A model generated the notes under the pieces. That model made no database searches. It was not told the DNA's origin and saw nothing but the letters and a program-made list of their open reading frames with translations. Positions 1 through 12,689 of a DNA stretch of 64,000 bases are shown here, in pieces. The translations under genes were made by a program, and so were the position numbers. Each line of letters begins with the position of its first letter. Position 1 is the stretch's first letter. This DNA is from Otis tarda. Its lineage: Eukaryota; Chordata; Aves; Otidiformes; Otididae. The stretch covers positions 5,409,001-5,473,000 of the forward strand of contig CM048591.1 in the NCBI GenBank assembly GCA_026413225.1. Reading direction: 5' to 3'.

Positions 1-183
1 ACAGCCATGAGGGACCAATACATGCGAGGTGGAGAAGGCTTCATTATCTGCTATTCCATCACAGACCGTCAGTCCTTTCAAGAAGCTGCTGAGTTTAAGG
101 AACTCATCTATCGTGTTCGGCACACCTATGACATCCCATTGGTACTGGTGGGAAACAAAATAGATCTTGAAGAGTTCAGACAA
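1..183 (+). CDS. RIT2: RIT2 (Rin) small GTPase, internal exon, 5' part cut by window edge
   Basis: Read in the frame ACA-GCC-ATG, the first 183 bases give [20 protein letters not shown], then [20 protein letters not shown], then [20 protein letters not shown] plus Q. This is the Ras-fold segment from just after switch II through the G4 guanine-specificity motif NKxD (NKID). [20 protein letters not shown] and [16 protein letters not shown] separate RIT2 from its paralogue RIT1, which has RRSFHEV and TPVVLVGNKSDL there. RIT2 is a mainly neuronal, plasma-membrane-associated GTPase lacking a CAAX prenylation site; it binds GTP and calmodulin and is linked to neurotrophin signalling and dopamine transporter traffic (family knowledge). 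The exon continues left of the window (the DTAGQAEF switch II residues should precede it) and ends at Q, before a GTAAGC donor. No internal damage is seen, so this looks like a functional exon. The next exon, with the ETSA G5 motif and basic C-terminus, was not found here. Confidence 0.93.
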
Positions 184-189
184 GTAAGC
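184..189 (+). other. RIT2: 5' splice donor of the RIT2 exon
   Basis: The exon ends CAA (Gln) and is followed by GTAAGC, a strong U1-matching donor. In RIT1 and RIT2 proteins the next residues are V-S/T-x-E-E-G; the translation past this point (VSNFSAGFG) departs from the family straight after the donor, which places the junction. Splice phase is 0. Confidence 0.88.
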
Positions 190-3100
190 AACTTCTCTGC
201 TGGTTTTGGCTTGGTTTTCCTTGGCTACCTCAGGGATTTCTGTAGCATACGTTGTACAGTACTACTGAGAATTATTAGCACGAGATTTAATCAAAGAGCA
301 ACACAGTAGGAATGGTAATAAATTAAAGACTTAGCAGAACTTTTCATTCATGTTATGGATCTTAGAGAAGTCTTGGCCAATTGCATCCAAATGTTCTTCA
401 TTTTTATTTGAAAAGGAATCCTACTATTTTCATTGGAAATTATATATATATATTCAGCATGGAAATAGATTCAGTCAGGATCTTTATGGGAAAAAAAAAT
501 GGGTTTTTTGGAAGTTACCAGCCATTAAATACATATTTTTTTCATAAATGTACTAGATTTAGTTAAAGGTTTCTCAAACTCAAACTGAAAAAAAAATTCT
601 AGTTAAAACAGACAAATGAATATAAGATTATCTTTACCTGAAAAACCAATGGCTGTGTTATTAGAGTGTTCAGGTAAGATGGGGACATGCAAGACTTGAA
701 TTCACTTTGATTTGTATACAAGATTTCAGCCACTACCACCCATAGAACAATAGATATTGTTGATTATGAGGGCATTGAGTGAGGGTGTCTCAAAGTCTTT
801 AGTAATCTTTGCTCACTCTTTTCCTTTTACTTCCTCTCTGTTTCCTCCTTGCTGTTTGTGTTGATGTGTGTGTGTGCAAGGGAGTGAGTTAGAGAGATAC
901 CATCTTAGAAATGGCTTGGTTGTGACCTGGTACAGCATGGAAAATATGCTCAATTTTAAGCAGAAAGTTTGAAAAGGGGGGGAGGGAGGATTTTTCCTAT
1001 ATGGAAATATTAAGAGGCTCTTTATACACACTACAATTGCTTTCAAATGACTGACTTCCGTGCAGACATATGTAACAGTTAAATAAGATGGTGTTTTTCA
1101 CTTCATTAGCATCTCTGCTCACATGATCTTGTCTACTCTTTTCCACTTATGCTGTCACTCTTTTCCTCATTTCTTTGTCTTCTTTCTTCTACCTGAAGAA
1201 AATCCAGGGCAGTGTTAAGCCTGAAATTAGTCTTGAAGATCTAATGATGCACATTCAAATCTTCACATCTGTTTCCAGATCATTGACTTTCTCCCTAAAT
1301 CAGACTGTGAAAAAACCTTAATGGTGACAACCCAGTTGCAGTTTAACACACAGCTTGAGACTCCAAATAACAGTGCCACGTGCAACATGGAGTACAATCT
1401 GTGCAGCTTCTGGGGTACTTACATACCAGATGGGGAAGAGATGTGGATTCAATTGTTTTGCTGAGAAAACAAGACATTGCACCGGGTCCCAACAGAAATC
1501 AGATATGATTGATTACCTACAGTTACGTATAGATGAGGTTTTCGGGAGTACTCTATTCATTAAGTGATGGGAGGACTCTCTTGCAGTGGTATTTGCCATT
1601 ACCTCTTTCTGATCTTATGTTTTGTTGGGTATTCCTATTTTAATCACTGTCAATGCATATAAAAATATATATGCCTGATTTAAATGTTTTACGTGCTCCT
1701 TGATGATCTTGTCTGGTCTCCCAAACAGAGAGACCATACTGTGCCTGAATGTCTGAACTGGATATTGCAAACATCACTCAAGATAAAAGGACACGGGAAT
1801 GCTCTTTGGAATGATAGTAGAACTTATGTCTTTGAGATATGACAGAGACAAAAAAAAAAAAGCTGTTACACAAGGTTGTCACTGAAGATCCTGCCTGAAT
1901 GTGTGTCAAGGCATTTCCAAATCGTGGTCCTATCTTTTTTGAAATCTTTCGATGAGCCAGGATTTAGGTCTTCATAGTCTTTTCCTCCATAACTGCCCTA
2001 CAACTGTCAGCAAACATGGTAATGTCAGAAGGGTTTTCTCAGATATCCTACAATCCAGACTTTGAGCCATGGGACATTCTTCCATCAAAGACTAGTTAGA
2101 TAACACAGTGCATATCTACTCCTTTGATTAAAGCACCTGAATATAATTATGTCTACATAAGCAAATAGTATGAACCAAAAGGAGTAGAGCTGTAGAACAA
2201 AACAATTTATTCTGAAGTCCACATTTTGGGAATTTAGTTTTGACTTTGCACTAGCTCTACTCCAAGGCCATTGTCTGCATGATTAGTTGGTGCTGAGGTG
2301 TATGAGTTATGCATCTGGACCATATCTTCACTTAAATTTCATCTATAGTTCAGGTCACGCTCTCAGAGACCACTCCACAATTCAAAGCAAAGCATGATTA
2401 AGTGGAAGTGATTAGATGAAACTACTCAGATTTCCTATCTGACCTAAAGTAAAGCACTAGCATGTGAGAGGTCACCTCTGGGCCCAAATTTAAGTGCATG
2501 TTAATGAACTTCACAACTCTTTATTTCAGAACTGAGATGTGAGGTTGTGCTTTATGTTTAATAAACACTGAAATAAGTTACATCTATGCTTACCTAGTAG
2601 GTTAAGCAATACCCAAGTAATTTGATGAACTGTGGGAAAGTAGATTGAAATTAATCTTTTCAAGGTCAGGTACTGTAGTTACAGCCTCATTAAAAGCACT
2701 TGGATGGTCAAGAGTGGCAGCCAGCTAACTTTGGGGTGACAGACAGCAATCAGCTGACAATGTACGGCATTAACATATCAATGAACAAACAATGAGGTAC
2801 ACAAACGTAGCAAAATCAAACAACTGATAAACAGTAGGTGTCAGAATGCAATTAGCTAGACTGGAGTTTTGACAAGGCACCAGGGCTAATATTGTAGCCT
2901 GTTTAGCAACATTTTTCTCCTATGAAATTCATTAAAGCTGTTGTAATATTATTTAGAATATTTGGAAACGTAACATTAAGTTCAACATTCCCTGGCATCA
3001 TTTCAATGTAATGACAATTCCGCAACAATCAGACAGGCTGTAGTAGCTCGGTCAGACAAAAGTCTTTTATGAAATGTGATCTCCTACATAATAAAATTAA

Positions 3101-3211
3101 CGATGTATGTCATTTGCCTCATATCTATCAACAGGATTACAAGAGTAAAACTAATCTGCAATTAAAATTTTTTTATTAGGAGAAACACTACTAAAAAACA
3201 AAACCAACAAG
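190..3211. other. Intron stretch with no recognisable element
   Basis: AT-rich single-copy-looking DNA. An AATAAA lies at 317-322, just after the readthrough stop of the RIT2 exon frame at 307-309. A short A run is at about 1850-1861. The open frames in this stretch are under 80 codons and have no recognisable protein similarity. I see no transposon ends or tandem arrays. Confidence 0.5.
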
Positions 3212-3334
3212 CTCAGGCTCTGAGCAACCTGATCTAGTCAGGGATGTCCCTGCTTCTTGCAGGAGGGTTGGACTAGATGACCTTTGAAGGTCCCTTCCAA
3301 CTCTAACCATTCTATGATTCTACGATTCTATGAT
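3212..3334 (+). mobile_element. CR1 LINE, 3'-end fragment
   Basis: About 123 bp matching the CR1 3' untranslated end in sense orientation: GAGCAACCTGATCTAG, then GATGTCCCTGC, then GGACTAGATGACCTTTGAAG, GTCCCTTCCAACTCTAACC, and the terminal tail of ATTCTATG units (three, one of them changed). CR1 is the dominant LINE of birds and is usually severely 5'-truncated, as here. The same bases appear in reverse complement in the CR1 copies near 14.2, 21.2 and 41.4 kb. No coding part remains. The good match suggests a moderately young insertion. Confidence 0.95.
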
Positions 3335-5970
3335 TATTTTAAAATATTATTTTTATTTTCTGATTACTTCACTGAAACTACTGTTATCTTTAATTATGCC
3401 TGTAATTTTTAGTGTCTTAAGAAATGGGTTTGTCTGTACTTCTAAAAACAAATTTTCATTACATCCATCAGCCTAAAGAGCAAACATTTTCCGTTTTCTC
3501 TGAAACAACGTAGGGGAACAACTGTATGAAAACTTTGGGGAAAAAATATAATAACTCATTATCTTGATGAGTGCATATCCAACCCAGTGCCAAGGCTCCC
3601 TCCATCCTCCGTTCCTTTCCACTAATTTGTACTGCAGCTGTGTCTGATCCTTCCTAACCTTGTTCTGTTTTGTGCTCAGAGATTCACTGGGAAAGTGAAT
3701 GGGCATGAATGGTTAAGTCATTCAATTTTGTCCATTCCTTGATTTTTAGCTAAAGTTCTAAGAAATATTGAAGTATTTTATCTCATAGCTGTTTGATGTA
3801 AAAAAAAAAAAATAGTGTTTTCTAATATTAAAATAATTAGATTAATAAAGCTAGGCTCTATATGTCTTTTAATGTCTTTAGAGTTTCAGAAACATTTAGT
3901 ATCAGCTGATATGTAGTACAAGAGATACTTTTACTTCAGGTAAGCTTTGTCACTTTACCCCAGATGAAGATCTAGTTCTTACTGAAGTTGAAAATCTGTA
4001 TAATGGATAAATACCTAATTCAAACACATTCATGTATAAAGAATAAAATAAACAGCTGATCCTATTTGAGCTCATGCCATACAAAAATTAAATTGAATAT
4101 TTTAATTAAAATATTTTATCATGAAGACACGTGGCACTGTTGAAAGGCTGTTTGAGAAAAATATGCGTGACTATTGCAATATATAGCATTCAGTAATTCA
4201 AAGGGGAACTAACTACATAAGCTCCTTTGAATAATGTGCTGCAGCTCTGAGCTAGAAAGAATAGGTACTTTCCAGCAGCTTTTTCAAACTTTTAATGTGG
4301 ATGTGAGAATCCCTCTGGACATTCTACCTACATAGAAATTGCATAGCCTTCATGGAGCAGTTTTTCCTATCCGCTTTTGTTTGACCCCAGAGGAACAACT
4401 CTATGGTCTCAGCCCAGTCCATGGATAACATGTTGATGTCTATTGAGTCCCAGGTTATGAGGGCAGCTCATGCTTCACTCAGCTCTTGGCCTCTCTGGGA
4501 AGCCTGTCATCAAAGTTGTTAGTCTTGGGCCTGAAAAGAATTATGCACTTGTTTACCCTTCCACACATGAGTTGTCTTATTGGTTTCAAGCACAAATCTG
4601 AGCAGGAGCAGTGCTTTTGAAAGCATTTTCTTCCTTCTCTTTCTCCCTATAGCCTCCCTCCTTCAGTAGGAAATACAAAATCAATACAAAATCTGTCTTT
4701 AACATGGAACAATATCTTATTTTGTGTGAAAATTAATTATGGGGGCTTTATTATATTTTCTTTCTAAGGTTTTATTGTACCATAAGAGCATTCTCAAACC
4801 AGGATTACAGTGGCTCAGTACATTCTCATGATCTGAACCATCTGCCTGCAGAACTCTCACTTCAATGAGGTTTTACTCTGGAATTTGTTCAAAATGAGCT
4901 GACTGGTTATCAAATACTGTGAGCATCAACTTTTAGATTTCTCGTTTTGACAGTTGCTCTATTTCATGCTGTCTTTTTAAACCTTGAACTATCTCTTGAA
5001 TCTGACACAGCTAATATTTTTGTGTGTATTTTTTTTAACTTGTTTTGTTTGGGTTTTTCTTTTTTTTGTGATAATACCTGTTCAGTATTTCAAACATTAT
5101 CAGTCTATGCCTTCTGGTGTCTGGCTGACAATGCTTACACTGAACATGCTTACAGAATATGATATTACATTTTATTTTCTTTTCCTTTTTCAGTGCATGA
5201 CTGTGAAGCAGTATTTACTAGATGCTTTGTTATTTATATTAGTCATGAAATTGCAGTATTCTGAACTTCTCATCTTAGCATCAGAATTAATTCCTTTGCT
5301 TTTGAGATTAAAACTGCTCTTAATTTTGTAAATGTCCTTTATTACCAGCAGTTCCGTTTTCTCTTAAAGATATGTGGATAGAAATGTTCAGAAGTCTGTC
5401 TTCTTGTTTTGCGTTTATAGAGCAACTCCCTACACAAAGAATGAAAGATTTCATTGTTTCTTCTGAACTTTCTAACTGCAAGTCAAGGGAAATGCATTTT
5501 CTGCTGTTTACTGACAAAGAGTAGTATATATTTGATTTAACTATAGATGTGGTAAAGTGTTTAGACTAAGTGAGTTGGTCAAATTGTCTATAAAACATAT
5601 GCAGAAAAACAGGATTTATCACATATAACAGATGCGTACCATAAAATGAGATGTATCTGCCTGTGAAGACATCTGTCTTTGTGTTGACTACAGAGGGAGG
5701 CATGGACAACCAGCTTCCTAGCCATTATACAGCAATTCTTGGGTAAATATGAAGACTAACAAAATTGTTAATGACATTCTTTCAGTTAAGAATCCACGCT
5801 TACTGATTCATCGTTGATGTTAACTACAGGCTAGACTTTCGAAGCACGCTCAGCTTGTCTTTGGTTTTTGAATGAATAAAATCTATTAAATAGTCATTCT
5901 TAGGTAGTACTCCCTTCTAAAGATCACTGCAAGCTGTGATCTTAAAATATCTCAGATATATTCAGGCAGG
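3335..5970. other. Intron stretch with no recognisable element
   Basis: AT-rich DNA with an A run at about 3800-3811 and T-rich patches near 5030-5070. Two overlapping open frames at 4947-5331 (71 and 115 codons) are T-rich, hydrophobic and unlike any protein I know; they look like chance frames from poly-T DNA. Confidence 0.45.
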
Positions 5971-6058
5971 CAACAATGACTCAAACAATGACTACAAACA
6001 AACCTCACAACAAACAATGACTACAAAACAAACTACCTCAACAATGACTACAAAAAAA
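5971..6058 (+). repeat. Minisatellite, ~27-29 bp unit, about 3 copies
   Basis: ACAATGACT recurs at 5973, 5985, 6014 and 6041. The last three copies share a longer unit, ACAATGACTACAAA followed by ACAAACTACCTCA or a variant, spaced 29 and 27 bp. The first copy, 12 bp ahead, is partial. The array yields a Thr/Gln-rich chance reading frame (TTKQTTSTMTTK) that has no sign of being a gene. Confidence 0.85.
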
Positions 6059-9000
6059 GATAGTGATATCCTTAATGGAAAAAACCCAGAGGAGAATATG
6101 GCACAGAAGAACGAATTCTTCAAAATTATTTATTTGAATGTTGCAATGAATTTTTAGATGAATTAATTCATCCATCTTGATGTCATCTTGGCTGTTCATT
6201 TTCCATGGAAATCCACGCTAGCAGGAATGCCTGCTGAAAATTAATTACATTTGCAATGAGTTGCCATAATCACTTACCTTCGCCTGCCTACATATTGCCT
6301 TTCTTACATGACATCACAATGTATTACTTGTTTGCTCTTCAAATTCTGAATAATATAAGCCATTTTTGCTGTTTTGATGGAGATATGACAGTTGTCTGAA
6401 TATTTAGAATTAAAACCACTGAATTTGTCATGAAGTTTTATTATTTTAGAAAACTGTCAAACCTTTGATAATAACTTTCTTACATTACAAAATATGTATC
6501 TGGGTTCTGTCATGTTCCTCTACACCTCTAATTTCTAATTATTTTTAATTGATTTTGATTTTTCAATATTTCTTTCACACCATTTACTATCCTAAGAAGT
6601 CTTCCTTGTATCATTTAATTTTTTTTTAGTGTTCCCCCCAAGAAAAAAAAACCAAACAAAAATAAGCATGTGCTTTTATCTATGCCAATGCAATTGTAGA
6701 AGTCAATTTGTCAGTTGTAGTCTCTTGGAAGGAAATTCTATTATTATCAACCTAGTTGTCTCTAGCAAATGCTCTTTTGTACATAGTTTACCTCTTTGTC
6801 ATTACAATGCTTTCATATTTCCACAAAATGCCCTAAACAGCATCTTCATATTACCCAGGCTGCAGTAAATGCGATTAGACACACAGACAATTGTAATGAA
6901 ACTGTTGGCTCATTTCTCAGTTCATAATTGTGTTAACCTCTAGTGAACCATCCAATAAACGCTGTAATCCCTTCAACTCAGAAGACATTTGAAGATGCAG
7001 ATAAGAAGCTGTTCTATAAGAGAAGAAATAAGAGAGAAATAATAGCTGAACTGAAGATAAAAAAACATTTATAACAGAAAACTTGGATATTCAGAGATAA
7101 AACCAGAGGCAACTAACTGCTTGTATCCAAAGCAAGACAACACAGGACAAGTAGCAAGGGGTATATGCTAGGGATGGTGCTGCAAGGTCACTTCATGGCT
7201 AGGGATGTTAAACAGCAACACATTTTATACTGCTTTAAAAGGCTCCCAGTACTTGTTACCTCTACCTCCTTTACCTTTTCCTCCACCTCAGAGATTTTGT
7301 CATCCCCATGTATCAAATCCTGACTTGGTGTGGCAGTGTTTGACTCCAGTGGGAGAACGCTTCAAAGGAGATGTGCAAAGCTATAGAGATACTCTGTCAC
7401 CTCTTGTCTTCTTGATCCGGATTGCTCCTCAAGGTGCACGTAGACTATGAGAATTGTCTGCTTGGTCTGTAAATTGAGACATTAACAGTTTCGAAGACTT
7501 TAATGGACTTTTCTTTTGGCAGCCCTGCCAGCAGGATCTTTCTTCTTAACTAAAGCAAGCAAGTGCTGCTGGAACACTAACCACACAAGCCGCCTGCAAC
7601 ACGGCCTTGTGTAGGGCTTGTTTGTGAATAAGTGCAGGCTGCTGTTGCTTTCCTTAGAGCCTCTGAGAGGGAAACCCATTGGTTACACAGTGATCATAGA
7701 AAGAGGCACAGCTTTCAAGGAAAACTACAGTGGTATCATTTGTTGGATGACTAGGGCTTAGTTAGTAGCCTGTACAGACTCCTGTGCTGGAAAGCAAAAT
7801 TTTACAAGAAAGATAATTATCTCTGAAATGTCATTATCTCTGAAATTATTTAATTTGTTCATTTCTCACCAACAGATAAAGGTGTAAGGAAGGAGCTGTG
7901 TATGTCTCTCACTCCAGTTCCTGCTCTGCTCCAGGGCCAGTGCTCCAAAAGTCTGGTTGCAGAATACAGTTTTATTTATTTTCAGTTTGTTTACTGAAAT
8001 CTTCATTGTCCTATCTGTGAATCTTCCTCTTGCACACTGTGCACAAGCCAGGCATCAACCTGCTCTTAATGCAGAAGAAGGAGAGGCATGAACATACCAC
8101 AGTGACAGTACTAATTGGGGCACAGTTCTGCCTCTTCGTCATCCCTGCCTGAAGAAATAAGACCTCCTATCTCTTGAGATTTATCCTCTCATTTTCTCCA
8201 CAGGGGCACACATATGTGAAAGACAATGGCATGCAATGGGAAGGTATCTTTTTATACACATGCTACTATTTTTACATCAGCAAAATCAAGGTTTCAGCCT
8301 AACTCTCATATATTATTTACTACAGTTCCAGTTCAGGAAACTATTTAAGGATATGCTTAATTACAGTGGAACTAATGCACCTTCTTCATATTAATCTGCA
8401 CTTGAATGAAGATGCTGTCCTGAAAGTGAGACCATAATGAGCAACTTTGTAAAAATGAAAATACTTTGGCAAAGTATCACATTAACATAGGGGATATCAT
8501 TTACTGAGTGCATTATTTATATAAAAATGTGAATTCCTTGTAGCAAGAATAGTTTCCTGTATATTTTTGCAGTAGTACCCCAAATTACTTGAAAGAATAA
8601 ATTTTACCGGAATTTAATTACAGCTCATTGTGCTGTCACTAATAATGAGAGCATGACCTAGCATTTAAAGAAAACAAGATTAGTTAGTTTAATCATCTTT
8701 TGTTTGAAGATTTGTTTGTATTCTTGTCTTAATGACTCCTCTTTTTTTTTTTTTCCAGATGAAATAGGAAGTTAGAGAGATTTGTTTTTATCCAGATCCA
8801 ACAACTTTGCTAAGAATAGCAGCATGTTAGCTTCACACTCTGTGATGTTGTTTAAGCTGTGCAGTCATGACAAGTTAAAAAAAAAAATAAAGCTCCAAAA
8901 CCCCTTACCTAAACAAACAAACTTGAAAAAGAAAATGAAAGGGTAAATATCTCTTCCAATCTGTCATCCATAGTGTCCAAATTTTACAGTATAATGTCTA

Positions 9001-10756
9001 TGTGTAATGGTAGATTTTAAATCTCTGTGTAAATTGTCTGATATAGCATAGTTCATTCAAGAAGGTCCAGGAAATTTCCTATGATAAGATGACATTAAAG
9101 CACATTACTACAGTTGAAACTCAGGAAGTTAAATGTCTATAAAATGTCACAATTCAGATTTCAGTGTCAGTCATTAACAGTATTAATCACATAGTTTTAC
9201 TGATCAGAACCTCAGACCTAGTCTGGGAGTCAGGGTACGGTATGTTGTTTATTTGAAATTAATCAGTATTGGAATTGATACAGTTTAATATGTTCATCCA
9301 CCTTTTACTGATATGTATTATTTGAAAAAGAAAAAGGATGGGCATCCTTTCTGTCAGTGTTGCATTTATTTCCTCTGTTGCTCAGGGAATGTTCTTTCCC
9401 TCTGTTTCCATCTATGTAATTTTTACCACCTACTACAATCTATAAAGATTAATAAGGAGAACAATAATATGTCTTGTCAATTTTTTTAAATTGCCTAGTA
9501 CAAGCACTGACACAAATGTGCAGGGTTCTGTGTGTGCCTGTGTGTCTGTATGTTTTCACATTGTAATCTAACAGCAACAATGTGCTCAGTATAAGATATT
9601 CATCAGCACCACGGGACACCCTTTGGGTATTCCTGTCATACATAGTTAGTCACTGAAATTTTGAATTTGCTTTACATCTCCTATGAGGTGATGAGGAAGA
9701 CAGTGTCCTTACATTTAGTGATGTTTGTCATTACCAAAACCATGGGAAAATTCTTCTGTTCTTTTCCTAGCTGTGACTCACACAATCTCTTATTCAGTTA
9801 TTATTAAAAAAGTAAAATTTGCCTTTGTTTCTGAGACTGTTACTGTTAACGATTTTTTTTTTTCAATTTTTAAACCTGAGGAATGCAGGAGATAGATATG
9901 TTTTGTTGGGTTTTTCCCCCGCCTCTGAAATCTGAGCGATATTACTCCATACGTGCTTAGTCCTAGCCCACCGATACTACAGACCAAACCTAGATACCTT
10001 CGTATCATTGTGTCAAAGCTTCCTAGCAATTTCTTCAAACCACACACAACCTATTGCCACAAAATCCTGGTGTGTTTTCCATGGAAATAAAACACAAGAC
10101 ATACATTGACTGCAGGCGATCAGGCTGGGACGTATGGCCAGATTTTCAGAATTATCTGGGCGTTGTCACTTAATGAATTCTGAACTGAAGCAGGAATGTG
10201 GGCTTCAGGTGGCATTCCCAGTCTCTTTTACTCTCTTTCTTAACGCATCATATGAAGAAAATTGTGTAGATTTTCTCTAATTAAAAATAGAGGTTTTTTT
10301 TTTCAAATATTTTTTAAAAAGGTTAATTGTTTTAGATTGGGAAGGGTGGTTGTGTGTTTGGTGAAGTCACAAGAGAAGGTGGAAGAGCAGGAGGTTAGAA
10401 GAGGGAGTAGAGATGGTCTTTACAGTTGTTGGAGTGAAATATGCATTGAGCATTCGTCAGAACTAGTGGCATCTGACTTGATTTGGGCTACAGACCTGTG
10501 TAACTACATTCCTAGTGCACCCCACTGAAGAAATGTTGCCTATGAAGAATCTGTGTTCCCTTTTAATCCCATTTTCTTTCCTATCTGAAGTGAATGAGAT
10601 GTTTTCACTGATGATTGCCTGTGACTAAAAGATAACTAATTAACCTTTTCAGGATTATAGTGCTCCCAAAAGCAGGAGAGGGTTAGAACTTAGAACAGTT
10701 TGATTTAATTTTGAGGATCTGCAGTTGTGAGAATCCTTGAGATCCATCAGGGACAG

Positions 10757-10775
10757 AAAAAAAAAAAAAAAAAAA
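10757..10775 (+). repeat. Poly(A) run, 19 bases
   Basis: Uninterrupted A run after GGGACAG. The sequence upstream shows no retrocopy or SINE I recognise, so it is treated as a simple repeat, not a retrotransposed tail. Confidence 0.85.
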
Positions 10776-11553
10776 GGGAATGGGAGAGCTATAGACATCA
10801 TAGATGGCTCGGTAATGCTTTGTGATCAGTGAGACTGAATCCTGAAAGTTGTTTGGGAAACGTAAGGCAGGACTTCACACATGGTGATGGCTGCAAAGAA
10901 AATCTTTATTGAGCCCCTGAATAATTGCTGTATAAGACTTTAAAAGTATTTAATGTTGCCATACTTCTGAATTTTGAGACAAAGAGTATTTCACTGCTAC
11001 ATCTGATGTCTTGGCTTTTGCTAGGGTTTTGTTCCTCATTAGATACACACTTGAGGAAGAAGAAGCAGAAGGCGGAGAGGGCTCGTGGGTTCTCAGTTCA
11101 TTAATTACTGCTTTTCCTTGCTGAAAACATATGCTTCAATCCTTTGCATTTTACTGAGGGGGAATCAGTACCAGAGAATTTTGTATAAGAATAATTTCTA
11201 GATGAAAAGTGTCTGTATAACTTACAAAAGATTCAGGGAAGTCAGTATATTTTTTCCTCCAGACTCTGTGGAATTGAAAGTAGGAAGCCATGGCTAGATG
11301 GGACAATGGTGAAAGTTCCCTTGTACTGTCTTCTGAAATACTTTCCTGGTATTCTTAGTAACAGGGGTGAAAAATTTAAAGGTAATAAGAACTGAACTTT
11401 TGTCCGTGTCAATGCTCTGTCTGTCCGAGGTGAAACCAGTTTTTCAGAACATGCCTGAGAAACTCTCACTGTTTGTACCTTTGTTCTGTGGGAAGAAAGA
11501 GCATTTCATTCTCCAGGACTGTCAACCTAGAACCATTTACATAATTTAAATTT

Positions 11554-11571
11554 AACACACACACACACACA
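11554..11571 (+). repeat. (AC)9 microsatellite
   Basis: Uninterrupted AC dinucleotides between ATTTA and AAATACTGC. Likely length-polymorphic. Confidence 0.9.
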
Positions 11572-12689
11572 AAATACTGCTTTTACTGATTTTGGAAGCA
11601 TAGCACATAAAAATAATTTTATATTTGTCCTGATTGCCTGACATTTTCCATACAGAATGTCCATAAAAGAGAGATTGCTTTTTATGGAGCATAGGCAAAA
11701 AGGCCACAAGGGAAGGAGAAGATAATTAATTAAAAAATAATAAAAAATTATGGAATAGTCCTGATAGGAATTTTTTATTCCTTTTGTGCACTTAAATTAA
11801 AGGCATACTTTTAGGCCAAACTTACACAGTAGTATAGAAATCTTCCTTATTTTTTTTTTAATTAGCAAGTTCCTTAACCTTGTGACTAGAAAGTCTGCCC
11901 TTTTTTGGAAGTGTATTTCATCAAAGTAAAATAGGATTGGAATGGCTGTTTTCCTCCAAAAAGAAAAATCAGGAAAAAATTCAGTAAAAATATTCATAGC
12001 ATTGAAATCTCTGGCAGAAAATACTTGTGAAAAAAAAACCAAACAAAAGCACACTGATATTTAGAGATAAAAGTAACACAACACAGTAAACAAAAAAAAA
12101 AATACCAAATGATACCTGAAATTAACTATTAAGTCATTACTAAGAAACTTTAATGCCTTGTATTAAGCCTTCTACTTTTTCAACATATGGTTTCATTTGT
12201 CTAGATAGTGATTGAAAAGAGATGGATAATTTATGACATGCCCATTTTTCTATATTGATGAGAGTATCAACAGCGCCTACATCAGATCTTTTTTCCCCTT
12301 GTTTACAATTCTCATTGAAATTCTGTCTAAGGTCTGAACAAAGTCAGTAATGTTCTGCGTTTACCTGCCTCCATTATCTGTGGTATTATCTTGATGAATA
12401 ATGTACCTAAATGAAAGGATTTTGTGATATTTGTGTTCTGAACAATTGCAGGAGAAACAGGGAATGTTGAGGTGACTTTGAATCATAGAAATGCAGGCAC
12501 CTAAAACTGAAAAATGGAGTTATGACATTAAGTTTAGCCCATTATGTATAGAATATATTATTTATAGAAGATCTGCAGTTTGAATATAAGCTTCCCAAAA
12601 TTTAAAATTAGGGCTTCAGACTGGAGACTTTATCTAGTAGACTCTCTAAATACAGTACTCGGGCAACTTATAAAAATACTGGAAATGAG

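Larger units (their letters stand above)
6059..12689. other. Intron stretch with only simple repeats
   Basis: AT-rich DNA. T runs are at about 8742-8754, A runs at about 8878-8888 and 10757-10775 (19 A), and an (AC)n tract is listed separately. A frame at 7205-7450 (81 codons) and others up to 88 codons were examined and match nothing I know. No transposon ends were seen. A short CR1-like word, TCATAGAAATGCAGG at about 12484, could be the end of a badly worn LINE but is too short to call. Confidence 0.45.

Noticed and set aside
184-309. RIT2 open frame past position 183 as normal coding sequence
   Set aside because: The family sequence stops matching exactly at a strong GTAAGC donor; the rest reads as intron.
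5936-6157. 73-codon Thr/Gln-rich frame
   Set aside because: Produced by the minisatellite units.
7205-7450. 81-codon frame with proline-rich start, considered as a retrocopy
   Set aside because: No family motif, no poly(A) tail or flanking duplication seen.
12480-12555. TCATAGAAATGCAGG as another CR1 3' end (minus strand)
   Set aside because: Only about 15 bases fit; too short and too diverged to call.
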